Shown here: positions 29,357 through 37,014 of the stretch, piece after piece
How the letters are laid out: each line of letters opens with the position of its first letter
Position numbering within the stretch: the first letter of the stretch is position 1
Assembly: GCF_004309355.1 (NCBI RefSeq)
Contig: NZ_BJCC01000021.1
Span: 1-64,000, forward strand
Reading direction: 5' to 3'
DNA length: 64,000 nucleotides
DNA from: Enterococcus florum
GTDB lineage: Bacteria; Bacillota; Bacilli; Lactobacillales; Enterococcaceae
Made by a program: the position numbers and the translations under genes
The notes under the pieces: generated by a model
The model's database searches: none
The model's input: only the letters and a program-made list of their open reading frames with translations
Told to the model about the DNA's origin: nothing

Positions 29357-30544
29357 TCAACTTGTTTTTTGCCGATAATCTTCCAAGTGCTTGGCGGTTT
29401 CTTTTTGAACTTCTGGATTTACATGCCCGTAAACATTTCGTGTAATTTCAGATGTTTCCGCATGACCGACTAGAGATTTTACTATTAAATCATCCACACC
29501 ATTGTTTAAAAGGTCACTGACAAAGGTGTGTCGCAAGCCGTGTGGTGTTATTTTGGGAAGACCAAATTTCTTTGAAAGAGCATCAAGTTTATTGTTAAGA
29601 TAGTCTGGATGCAAAGGTTGGTTTAGTTCTCCCTTTTGAGTTGTATAAGTGAAGATAAATTGATCATCGGTTGGAAAAATATTGACTTGTTGAAGTTCAT
29701 TAAATTGAACCTTTTTCCATTTCGCTAATAAATCAATAACGGAATCTGCTACTGGAATCGTTCGAAAGCGATAGGAGTTTTTCATTCCTTTTACACGCTC
29801 GTATTTTCCGGTAGCTTTATTTTTCACCAATTTATGCATGAGGGAAATCGTCTTGTTTTTGAAATCAACATCTGACCAGACCAAAGGATAGATTTCCCCT
29901 TTAGCTGCTCCTAATTGATAAACCAAAGAAAGTAACGTAAAGTCTCGCATCCCATATTCTGGTTTCATTAAAGTTAGCACTTGTTGGATGAGTTCCTTAG
30001 AATAGTACTTTTGCTGACGTTTTTCTTCCTTTTTGTTCTTTAGGTCTGCATTTACAGGCATCTCCAATAAATCATAGGGATTCTTTTGGATATAGCCTTT
30101 CACTAGGGCATAGCGTAATACTTGTTTGGTGTAGGAGACACAGTGTTTATAGTTAGCATAAGGTTTAATGCCTTTTTCCTCATTGCCAAATGCCCACAAA
30201 ATTTGGGTATCTTCTAATAGGTCATAGGTAATCTTATTAATCGGAATATCCCCTAAGTAAGGAAGAATTCGCTTCTCAAAGCAAGTCTTGGTTCGATCTA
30301 AGGTAGACTGCTCATGATGTTGTGTAACTGTGTATTTCTTATCCCACCACATTTGGTAAACCTCTTTGAATGTATAAGAACCTTTCTTCTTTTTCACTTC
30401 TCCTTTCAATTTTTTTAGTTTTGCTTCTGTTTCTAAAATCTCTGCTTCATGTTTGCTGTCCGCATAAGCCACATATCGAGAAGCATCCGCCCCCATATAA
30501 ACATTGACTTTATACGAGCCATTTTCCATTAGACTAATTGCCAT
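29357..30544 (-). CDS. int: Tyrosine recombinase/integrase (catalytic Arg I position occupied by Ala)
   Basis: 395-residue phage/ICE-type integrase: N-terminal AP2-like arm-binding region, core-binding SAM-like domain (about 60-160), and the catalytic domain. Visible active-site residues are Lys in MKNSYRFRTIPV, the HGLRH box, the histidine of VGHAETSE and nucleophile Tyr372 in RNVYGHV. The first catalytic arginine, normally in a TGxRxGE context, reads LGAAKGE (Ala214, codon 29903-29905). GAAAGGAAG precedes the ATG. It points towards attL, as in elements integrated at gene 3' ends. Activity is uncertain because of the changed residue. Confidence 0.93.
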   Translation of the reverse strand: MAISLMENGSYKVNVYMGADASRYVAYADSKHEAEILETEAKLKKLKGEVKKKKGSYTFKEVYQMWWDKKYTVTQHHEQSTLDRTKTCFEKRILPYLGDIPINKITYDLLEDTQILWAFGNEEKGIKPYANYKHCVSYTKQVLRYALVKGYIQKNPYDLLEMPVNADLKNKKEEKRQQKYYSKELIQQVLTLMKPEYGMRDFTLLSLVYQLGAAKGEIYPLVWSDVDFKNKTISLMHKLVKNKATGKYERVKGMKNSYRFRTIPVADSVIDLLAKWKKVQFNELQQVNIFPTDDQFIFTYTTQKGELNQPLHPDYLNNKLDALSKKFGLPKITPHGLRHTFVSDLLNNGVDDLIVKSLVGHAETSEITRNVYGHVNPEVQKETAKHLEDYRQKTS

Positions 30545-30591
30545 TTCTATCTTCCTTTCAAAAATGGCATATCAGTATCACTACACACTCA

Positions 30592-30882
30592 TCATACAGC
30601 GCCTTGCTGTGCTTTGGAATACTCCCTTAGCCATTTATCGATCTCTTCTCGCTGGAATCGTACAACAGCCCAAAGATGTATCATGGGAAGCCCTGCATCA
30701 ATCCATTTATCAAGCGTGTTGTTGGCGATACCTAAATACTCACAGGTTTCTTTTTTTGATAAATAGCGATTCTCTAAATGTACGGCTATTCGTGCATTTC
30801 TCACTTCATCTACCATTAAGGTATACATATATTCTCTTAAACTCGTCTCTTGATCAGGCGAAAGTGTAATTTCAACTGCCAT
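30592..30882 (-). CDS. xis: Excisionase-like HTH protein
   Basis: 96 residues starting at ATG 30882 after TTGGAGGT; an in-frame TTG six codons earlier lies within the SD. The C-terminal half is a MerR/excisionase-type winged helix: LSKKETCEYLGIANNTLDKWIDAGLP and VVRFQREEIDKWL. Length, domain and position directly upstream of int on the same strand fit a Tn916-like Xis, which directs excision over integration. Confidence 0.85.
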   Translation of the reverse strand: MAVEITLSPDQETSLREYMYTLMVDEVRNARIAVHLENRYLSKKETCEYLGIANNTLDKWIDAGLPMIHLWAVVRFQREEIDKWLREYSKAQQGAV

Positions 30883-30950
30883 TGATTGATCTACCTCCAA
30901 TCTAGAAGTGAAAAGAAGAAAGGTGCTATTCAGTTTTCAAAGGGCGTGCC

Positions 30951-31044
30951 AAAAGTACTTATAAAAGTACTTTTGTATATCGCACACCCAATTAGATAGA
31001 ATGTCAATAAAATAAAGTTCGAAAATAAGTACTTTTGTATTTCG
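30951..31044. promoter_or_regulatory. Operator region between xis and cI-like repressor
   Basis: Three copies of an AAGTACTT-centred motif: AAAAGTACTTAT (30951-30962), AAAAGTACTTTTGTATATCG (30963-30982) and ATAAGTACTTTTGTATTTCG (31025-31044). A minus-strand TTGACA (31007-31002) lies between copies and could serve xis-int. Probable binding sites of the divergent repressor. Confidence 0.6.
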
Positions 31045-31100
31045 ATTATTAAGAAAGTTTGATATGATTGAAGTAGAAAACTATCGGAGTGATGAGGATT

Positions 31101-31922
31101 ATGAAAGTCGATCAACAAAGAGTAGCAAAAAAAATCCGTGAAATAAGGACGAATTTAGGATACAGTATGGCTCAGTTTGGTGAGCTAATCAGCAATTCTC
31201 CCAAAACCACAGTTAATAATTGGGAGCGAGGGATCAATCTCCCTAAAGAAGACAAACTTAAAAAAATCGCCTTACTGGGTAAGACGACGGTAGAAGAGCT
31301 ATTGTATGGGAGACCAGAAGAAGTGCTAACCAATTTATTGAAGGATCATTTTCAGTTACAAGTGAATCCAGCATTTCTACAACAAATGCTGGCATTTTTG
31401 AAACAGCAAAAAGTGGATGTTTATGATGAAATGACGATTATGGAATTTCTACAAGGAATCATGGACTCAGGTATGTTAGTGGAGAGAAATGATCCATATC
31501 TAACGTATTCCAAAGTTGAGGGAACCGAGTCACTTTATACTGCGGCCGCTGCCAATGATCCATTGGATTCATCACCACGTTATTATGCCTATGTAGACGT
31601 TAAAAACAATCGAGTTCATTTGTTGCCCTATACATTTGCGAAGCGACAAAAGTATTTGTATCACAACTTGCCTGATTTAACGAATCAAGTGACGATTGAC
31701 TTCTTTACCCGAGCATTTCCATTGTTGGGGATTGATTTGGAAAAGTCGAAAATTGTTTATTATGGGATTAATCGCAGTAACGAAAATTTAGATTCTATAG
31801 AGTATGTGTATAGAAAAGAAGTGTTTATATTTGAAAGTAATGTCAATGAAAGTAAGCATTTATATAAGCCATTTGAAATTGAAACTAGAAAAATACTAAC
31901 GTATTTAAAAGCTATAAAATAG
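31101..31922 (+). CDS. cI-like XRE repressor of the element
   Basis: 273 residues with an N-terminal HTH (VAKKIREIRTNLGYSMAQFGELISNSPKTTVNNWERGINLP) and a longer C-terminal region without a LexA-type Ser-Lys protease signature that I can recognise. Divergent from xis-int, as with lysogeny-type switches of ICEs and phages. The start is placed at ATG 31101, with GGAG 11 bp upstream; GTG 31089 and ATG 31092 are alternatives. Probably represses the xis-int promoter; how it is relieved is unknown. Regulation by ImmA-type proteolysis is unlikely since no such gene is adjacent. Confidence 0.8.
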   Translation: MKVDQQRVAKKIREIRTNLGYSMAQFGELISNSPKTTVNNWERGINLPKEDKLKKIALLGKTTVEELLYGRPEEVLTNLLKDHFQLQVNPAFLQQMLAFLKQQKVDVYDEMTIMEFLQGIMDSGMLVERNDPYLTYSKVEGTESLYTAAAANDPLDSSPRYYAYVDVKNNRVHLLPYTFAKRQKYLYHNLPDLTNQVTIDFFTRAFPLLGIDLEKSKIVYYGINRSNENLDSIEYVYRKEVFIFESNVNESKHLYKPFEIETRKILTYLKAIK

Positions 31923-31972
31923 TAAGAAGAAACTATAAGAATGGCTAGTTGTCTTAAAATTATGATCTAAAT

Positions 31973-32010
31973 AAAGAAACGGGAATATCATAAGATATTC
32001 CCGTTTCTTT
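31973..32010. terminator. Bidirectional terminator between repressor and DeoR gene
   Basis: Perfect 17-bp stem AAAGAAACGGGAATATC/GATATTCCCGTTTCTTT with a 4-nt loop, serving both convergent genes. Confidence 0.9.
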
Positions 32011-32017
32011 ATTTAGC

Positions 32018-32779
32018 CTAGCCTTCATTTGAATAAAAAAGCAAAGAATCTGGAAATTTTTTTCTTTCAATTTCAGTTAATTGTCGCTCCATGATTACCA
32101 TGTCTAAATTACTGTAATCAATAAACGAATATAACCCTTCGTTATCCAATTTAGAAGTATCACAGAGTATAAAGTTCTTCTTACTATGTTCGGAAATTGC
32201 CTTTTTTATCTCAAGTTCATGATATGAACGAATAGTAGGTCCCTTTTTCGAAAAGCCATCACAACCGATAAAAGCAACATCAACGTTTAGCTCTTTAATG
32301 GCATTAAGGGCCCAAGTTCCCACGTAAGATCCACTTTTTTTTCTAAATAAGCCACCAGTCAAAAGGATTTGATTATCAGAATTTGCTAAAACCTGATTTA
32401 TTTGAATTGAATTTGTAAAAATTGTTAGGTCGTCCCTCATTACTAATAATTTTGCTAATTGAAAGACGCTGGTACTCGTATCTAAAAAAATTGCTGAGTT
32501 TCTAGGAATAAATTTAAGAGCAGAGTCAGCTATTTCTTTCTTTTCTTCGAGATTATCGGTTTCTTTTACTGAAAATTCATTCTCAAAAAAAGTATTAGGA
32601 GTAGTCACGGTACCATGCTTTTTTGCTAGTAAATTTTTATCTTGTAAAAATTTCACATCGTTTCTTATTGTTTCTGTTGTTACCTCAAACATACCAGCTA
32701 ATTCGTTTATGCTGACTGTTCCCTTAGTAATCACTTCATGTAAAATTTTATTTTTTCTTTCGTCACTGGTTAATTTCAT
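32018..32779 (-). CDS. DeoR/GlpR-family repressor of the hxl cargo operon
   Basis: 253 residues: N-terminal DeoR winged helix (RKNKILHEVITKGTVSINELAGMFEVTTETIRNDVKFL) and a C-terminal sugar-phosphate-sensing domain with DTSTSVFQLAKLL and GGLFRKKSGSYVG. Divergent from manA-hxlB-hxlA with about 160 bp between, the classical position for the local repressor. Effector is probably a phosphosugar of the pathway (inference). Direct repeats near the manA promoter are candidate operators. Confidence 0.88.
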   Translation of the reverse strand: MKLTSDERKNKILHEVITKGTVSINELAGMFEVTTETIRNDVKFLQDKNLLAKKHGTVTTPNTFFENEFSVKETDNLEEKKEIADSALKFIPRNSAIFLDTSTSVFQLAKLLVMRDDLTIFTNSIQINQVLANSDNQILLTGGLFRKKSGSYVGTWALNAIKELNVDVAFIGCDGFSKKGPTIRSYHELEIKKAISEHSKKNFILCDTSKLDNEGLYSFIDYSNLDMVIMERQLTEIERKKFPDSLLFYSNEG

Positions 32780-32841
32780 TTCAATCCTCCTTAGAAACTC
32801 ATTTCATAGTATATCATATTTATTGATTTTTTGGAAAATGG

Positions 32842-32901
32842 TTGAAAACCAAATTTTAATTTTGTAAATCGCTTGAAAACAAATAATAAAAGATATATAA
32901 T
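32842..32901 (+). promoter_or_regulatory. manA-hxlBA promoter with repeat motif
   Basis: TTGAAA (32873-32878), 17-bp spacer, TATAAT (32896-32901). TTGAAAAC occurs at 32842 and 32873, exactly 31 bp apart (three helical turns), so it may be a DeoR operator that overlaps the -35. Confidence 0.65.
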
Positions 32902-32942
32902 TTGAAATGTAGATAATATCAAACGAATGGAGTTGGTTTTTT

Positions 32943-33890
32943 GTGGAAAAACAAATTTTAAAGATTTCTCCTTATTTTGAAGCGAGGATTTGGGGCGGCC
33001 AGCGAATGTTAGATACTTTTAATTACAAGACAGATGTATTTCCAGTTGGCGAAGTATATAACGTAGTTGCATTACCAGGAGAAGCGGATTGTCCAGTTGA
33101 GGGTACAAATTTGACGCTATCTGAATTATATGTAAAGTACCCGGATTGGTTCAAATGTGATACAAAACAATTACCAATTCGAGTTAATCTTTTGGATCCA
33201 TTGTCTGACCTCTCTGTTCAGCTACATCCTGATGATGAGTATGCCATGAAGCACGATAATTCAAGGGGAAAACCAGAGGCGTGGGTTATCTTAGACACTC
33301 CTGCTGATGGGAAGATTGAATTCGGACACCATGCTAAGACAAAAGAAGAATTTAAGAAATTAGCCGAAAATCATGATTGGCCAAACTTATTGAAATATTT
33401 GCCGGCGAAAAAGGATTATTTCATTGATATTCCGGCAGGCACATTGCATGCAATCGGTAGAGATGTACTTACTTATAACATTTCTAGAAATGCCGACTTG
33501 ACGTATCGTGTATATGATTATAATCGGGTAGATCCAAATACAAATGAAGAACGCGAACTTCACATTGATAAAGTGATTGATAATGTAATCGTTCCTGATA
33601 ACTCAAAGGGATTTGTTTGGTATGAACCTTATTTAAAAGAGGGTTGTGAAATTACTGATTATTGGGACGAGCCAGGTCTATACACATTGAGTCGAATAAA
33701 GGTACAAGGTTTTGGTTATTACGAGATGGAAAGATTTTACTTTATTACGATTGTTGAAGGACAAGGTGAAATTAATGGAATGAAAGTATCAAAAGGAGAA
33801 TCCTTCTTTATTCCAGATAGCTTCGGACGTTTAAAATTTACCGGTGAGTTAGACATGTTTGTTGCAAGTTACAAAAATATTGAACAATAA
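32943..33890 (+). CDS. manA: Class I mannose-6-phosphate isomerase
   Basis: 315-residue short-form Firmicutes ManA interconverting mannose-6-phosphate and fructose-6-phosphate. Zinc cupin motifs: VQLHPDDEYA (metal His), GKPEAWVIL (metal Glu) and IPAGTLHAIG (metal His), with N-terminal RIWGG. The start is GTG 32943 with GGAG 10 bp upstream. First gene of the three-gene cargo operon, feeding or draining fructose-6-phosphate, which is the substrate of HxlB. A chromosomal housekeeping copy elsewhere is likely, so this one is probably pathway-specific. Confidence 0.9.
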   Translation: MEKQILKISPYFEARIWGGQRMLDTFNYKTDVFPVGEVYNVVALPGEADCPVEGTNLTLSELYVKYPDWFKCDTKQLPIRVNLLDPLSDLSVQLHPDDEYAMKHDNSRGKPEAWVILDTPADGKIEFGHHAKTKEEFKKLAENHDWPNLLKYLPAKKDYFIDIPAGTLHAIGRDVLTYNISRNADLTYRVYDYNRVDPNTNEERELHIDKVIDNVIVPDNSKGFVWYEPYLKEGCEITDYWDEPGLYTLSRIKVQGFGYYEMERFYFITIVEGQGEINGMKVSKGESFFIPDSFGRLKFTGELDMFVASYKNIEQ

Positions 33891-33913
33891 CAATAACTTA
33901 TGGAGGTAAAAAT

Positions 33914-34477
33914 ATGAATTCAGTTCAAGTTGCCCAACAGGCCGCTATTGAGTTGGCGGGAACAATTTCAAATATTGATGATGAACAAGTAAAAGTACTT
34001 ACATCATTGATTAAGGAGAAAAAACGTATTTTTGTTACAGGAGCAGGGCGCTCTTTACTGATGCTAAAGGGTTTTGCAATGAGATTAATGCATATCGGTT
34101 TTGATGTTTTTATTGTAGGCGAGGTAACTACACCAGCGTTTCTAGCTGATGATTTATTAATTGTAGCAACTGCATCTGGAGAAACGAAATCCTTAGTATC
34201 AAATTCAACAAGAGCAAAAGAGTATGGTGGCTCAGTGGTTGCATTGACGATTTTTGAGGATTCCACTATTGGTAAGATCGCTGATCAAGTTGTAAAAATT
34301 CCAGCATATACAGATAAGCTTCCTGAGAGTGATATAAATAAAAGAGGTATCCTTCCAGGCGGAAGTATGTTTGAAGAAGCCGTTTTATTATTAGGTGATT
34401 CATTGATTGTTGAATTGGCTAATGAGCACAAAGTAGATACAAGCAAAGCATTTGAAAATCACGCAAATTTGGAATAG
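33914..34477 (+). CDS. hxlB: 6-phospho-3-hexuloisomerase
   Basis: 187-residue SIS-domain isomerase converting D-arabino-3-hexulose-6-phosphate and fructose-6-phosphate. Conserved segments: FVTGAGRSLLMLKGFAMRLMHIGF, ATASGETKSL, the catalytic-region GSMFEEAVLL and the family C terminus FENHANLE. TGGAGGT precedes the ATG. Lies between manA and hxlA with 10-23 bp gaps; gene order PHI-HPS is reversed relative to Bacillus hxlAB. Confidence 0.92.
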   Translation: MNSVQVAQQAAIELAGTISNIDDEQVKVLTSLIKEKKRIFVTGAGRSLLMLKGFAMRLMHIGFDVFIVGEVTTPAFLADDLLIVATASGETKSLVSNSTRAKEYGGSVVALTIFEDSTIGKIADQVVKIPAYTDKLPESDINKRGILPGGSMFEEAVLLLGDSLIVELANEHKVDTSKAFENHANLE

Positions 34478-34487
34478 GAGAGAGAAC

Positions 34488-35117
34488 ATGAAATTACAGT
34501 TGGCTATTGATGAATTGAATTTGCAACAAGCTTTGGAAAAATTGGAATCCTTAGAACCCTATATTGATATTGTTGAGGTTGGGACGCCATTTTTAATTGA
34601 CGCGGGTAGGGAAGCAGTGAAGCAAATCAGTGAAAAGTTTCCAAGTTTAGAAGTACTTTGTGATGCAAAAATTATGGACGCTGGCGCTTATGAAGCACAA
34701 TTAGCTTATGACTTTGGCGCTGAATATGTGACAGTTTTAGGAATTACTGATAACTTGACGATTAAAGGCTGTGTCAAACAAGCTAAAAAACAAAATCGCC
34801 AAGTGATGGTCGATATGATCTGTGTTTCTGACTTGGCTAGTAGAATTCCTATTATTGAAAGTCTTGGTGTTGATGTTATTGCGGTTCATACAGGGGCCGA
34901 TCAGCAAGCCGCTGGCAGAACACCGCTTGACGACCTAAAGGAAATGAAAAAGTATGCAAAAAATGTAAAAATTGCTGTTGCCGGTGGTATCAATAGCAAC
35001 ACTATCTATGATTACACGGCCTTGGATCCGGATATTATTATTGTTGGCAGTGGAATATTGAATGCTGATAGTCCTGTAAAAGAAGCTAAATTAATTAAGC
35101 AGGCATTAGTTAAGTAA
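34488..35117 (+). CDS. hxlA: 3-hexulose-6-phosphate synthase
   Basis: 209-residue OMP-decarboxylase-fold aldolase condensing formaldehyde with ribulose-5-phosphate, or the reverse. Active-site DxKxxD motif DAKIMD, VDMICVSDL, VHTGADQQAAGRTPLDDL and the phosphate-binding VAGGIN and IIVGSGIL. The VHTG-AAG region favours HPS over 3-keto-L-gulonate-6-phosphate decarboxylase. ATG 34488 follows AGGAGAGAG. Last gene of the operon. With no methylotrophy genes present, the pair may make pentose phosphate or detoxify formaldehyde. Confidence 0.92.
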   Translation: MKLQLAIDELNLQQALEKLESLEPYIDIVEVGTPFLIDAGREAVKQISEKFPSLEVLCDAKIMDAGAYEAQLAYDFGAEYVTVLGITDNLTIKGCVKQAKKQNRQVMVDMICVSDLASRIPIIESLGVDVIAVHTGADQQAAGRTPLDDLKEMKKYAKNVKIAVAGGINSNTIYDYTALDPDIIIVGSGILNADSPVKEAKLIKQALVK

Positions 35118-35161
35118 CTTAAATCCTAATTTATTGAATAACTTCTTCCAATGAGACTTCT

Positions 35162-35197
35162 AAGCGTTTTACAATTTAGTTTTGTGAGACGCTTTTT
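35162..35197 (+). terminator. Terminator of manA-hxlBA operon
   Basis: Stem AAGCGTTTTACAA/TTGTGAGACGCTT with G-U pairs, followed by TTTTTAAT. Confidence 0.8.
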
Positions 35198-35244
35198 AAT
35201 ATTATTGTGTTTGAACAGCAAAAACAGTGTGATGATGAAATATA

Positions 35245-35301
35245 TTTTTCTCCGCCATCATTTGTTTTTCTCCGCCAAATAAGATAAAATGGCGGAGAAA
35301 A
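35245..35301 (+). promoter_or_regulatory. fic promoter with three operator repeats
   Basis: TTTTTCTCCGCCA occurs twice as direct repeats (35245-35257, 35265-35277, 20 bp apart) and once inverted as TGGCGGAGAAAA (35290-35301). They surround a promoter TTGTTT (35262-35267), 17-bp spacer, TAAAAT (35285-35290). The inverted copy merges with the SD region of fic. Autoregulation by the winged helix at the Fic C terminus is likely. Confidence 0.65.
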
Positions 35302-35308
35302 GAGGTGG

Positions 35309-36376
35309 ATGGCGGTGAAAGAATTTGATTATCGGGAGTTGAAAAAGCTCTCTCTTAGTCATGATTTGCTGAATATGCTGACCAAGATTCATGAGTATAA
35401 GGGGAAGCAAGAGCTCTATATTGCCACAAAACCAGAGATTTTAAATAAGCTAACGGATCTGGCTTTAATTCAAAGTACAGAGGCATCTAATAAGATTGAA
35501 GGAATTGCAACAACAGATGGCCGCTTGAAGCAAATCGTAGCGGAAAAAGTCAAACCTCGTAATCGGGATGAAGAAGAAATTGCCGGTTATCGAGATGTGT
35601 TGAAACTGATTCATGATAGTTACGAGTATATTCGCGTCGTGCCCAACGATATTTTAACGTTACACAAAAATCTATATAATTACTCGGCTAAAAGTTACAA
35701 AGGTAAGTTTAAAAGTGGCGATAATGTTATTACGGAAAAAGATTTAGATGGTAACGAGCGCGTTCGGTTTGTCCCAGCTCCAGCCTATTTGACACCGGAT
35801 TTAATTGATGAGTTGTGCTACCAATACAATCAAGCCATTCAAAAGGGTGAGATTGACCCGTTACTGTTGATTCCTTGCTTTGTTTTAGACTTTCTCTCGA
35901 TTCATCCATTTAGTGACGGAAATGGGCGGATGTCTCGTTTATTGACATTGCTATTGCTGTACAAGTCGGGCTATCTAGTTGGCAAGTACATTAGTATTGA
36001 GATGCTGATTGAAGAATCGAAGCAAACTTACTATGAAGCGTTACAGGCAAGCTCTGTGGGATGGCTGGAAAATGAACAGGACTATACGCCATTTGTTCGC
36101 TATCTTGTGGGAATCATTTTGCGAGCGTATGAAAACTTCTCAGAACGCTTCGAGATTATTATCAATCAGGAGTTAACACCAGCAGAGCGGGTAGTTGAAG
36201 AACTAGAAAAGTCTTTTGAACCTCTAAGCAGAACTGATATAGAGAGTTTGTTGCCGGATATTAGCCAGCGAACGATAGAACGTGCTTTATCTGAGTTACA
36301 AACAGAGAATAAGATTCAAAAAGTCGGGCAAGGCCGTGCGACTAAGTATCAGCTAATAAATGAATTCAAATCATAA
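35309..36376 (+). CDS. Fic-family AMP transferase with built-in antitoxin helix and wHTH
   Basis: 355 residues: N-terminal Fic_N region with inhibitory helix motif SNKIEGI (S/TxxxEG, near residue 60, class II Fic), the catalytic core HPFSDGNGRMSR (HxFxDGNGRxxR complete), and a C-terminal winged helix (ERVVEELEKSFEPLSRTDIESLLPDISQRTIERALSELQ). The enzyme is predicted to transfer AMP to protein hydroxyls and to be self-inhibited. No separate antitoxin gene is adjacent. ATG 35309 is used; GTG 35315 has better SD spacing and is an alternative. Lone gene between the hxl operon and oriT. Confidence 0.9.
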   Translation: MAVKEFDYRELKKLSLSHDLLNMLTKIHEYKGKQELYIATKPEILNKLTDLALIQSTEASNKIEGIATTDGRLKQIVAEKVKPRNRDEEEIAGYRDVLKLIHDSYEYIRVVPNDILTLHKNLYNYSAKSYKGKFKSGDNVITEKDLDGNERVRFVPAPAYLTPDLIDELCYQYNQAIQKGEIDPLLLIPCFVLDFLSIHPFSDGNGRMSRLLTLLLLYKSGYLVGKYISIEMLIEESKQTYYEALQASSVGWLENEQDYTPFVRYLVGIILRAYENFSERFEIIINQELTPAERVVEELEKSFEPLSRTDIESLLPDISQRTIERALSELQTENKIQKVGQGRATKYQLINEFKS

Positions 36377-36610
36377 TACTATTCATGGGCCATTAATAGA
36401 AGTATAAAATCGGTAGTTTGAGAATCAATGAGGCTAATTGAAAGTTGAATAGCTAAAAAGATCAGTTTGATGCGCTATTTGAAACTCGTTAGAACCAGTG
36501 AAAACAAAGTGTGAACTTTTTTTAATTAGTTAACACTTGTCAATAAGTGCCCATTTCCTTGGTATAACAGTGTTTGTACGTAGTTTTTCGATTGTTTTTC
36601 GTGTTTTTGT

Positions 36611-36634
36611 ACCCCCCTGTTAGATAGGGGGGGT
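36611..36634 (-). other. oriT-like 24-bp inverted repeat (ICEBs1/Tn916 MOB-T type)
   Basis: On the minus strand it reads ACCCCCCC, TATC, then TAACAGGGGGGT. From memory the ICEBs1 oriT core has the same length, the same arms and the same TAACAGGGGGGT half, differing only in the four central bases, and Tn916 has a close relative. It lies in a gene-free region near the right end of the element. No relaxase gene is in the element, so the nick would be made by a co-resident ICE. Confidence 0.75.
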
Positions 36635-36639
36635 GAAAC

Positions 36640-36730
36640 AACACTCGCGGGCTAGCGCCCACTCGTGTTCAAGGCGAACTCTTTACGAAGGGGAATTCGC
36701 TTGAGGCGAACCCCTCCGCAAAGAGCGCCT
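36640..36730. other. Strongly folded region next to oriT (possible single-strand origin)
   Basis: Two hairpins. 36640-36669: AACAC/GTGTT with inner GGGC/GCCC. 36672-36730: AGGCG/CGCCT, CTCTTT/AAAGAG, AGGGG/CCCCT and TTCGC/GCGAA nested almost without mismatch around loop TTGAG. Such GC-rich folds in otherwise AT-rich DNA beside an oriT suggest a single-strand origin or relaxosome site. The remainder of the 36377-37014 gap contains no gene that I can support. Confidence 0.5.
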
Positions 36731-36859
36731 AACGTTTGGGGAATTTGTTCTTTTATTATTGACTTTGCAACGTTAAAAAGACCACATGGTTTTACCATGC
36801 AGTTTCTTCAATGGAATGATTAAAAGGAGTGTAGTAGATACTGATATGCTCTGAATTTG

Positions 36860-36910
36860 TCGTAACCAAATTGTCTTACGTTCAAAATTGGTTACGAATC
36901 ATGGTTACGA
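36860..36910. repeat. Integrase arm-type sites, right end
   Basis: GGTTACGA direct repeats at 36890-36897 and 36903-36910 (13 bp apart), plus an inverted copy TCGTAACC at 36860-36867. Same octamer as at the left end. Confidence 0.65.
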
Positions 36911-37014
36911 GTACCTAAAATCGACTGAAATCCAGTACAAATTTTGAGGATAAAAATACTGATAAATCAGCATTTTTGATATTCATTGATTTAAAATAAC
37001 ACAGTTGAACTGCC

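Noticed and set aside
35309-36376. Fic/Doc two-gene toxin-antitoxin pair
   Set aside because: No partner gene is adjacent; the inhibitory SNKIEG helix is in the same protein.
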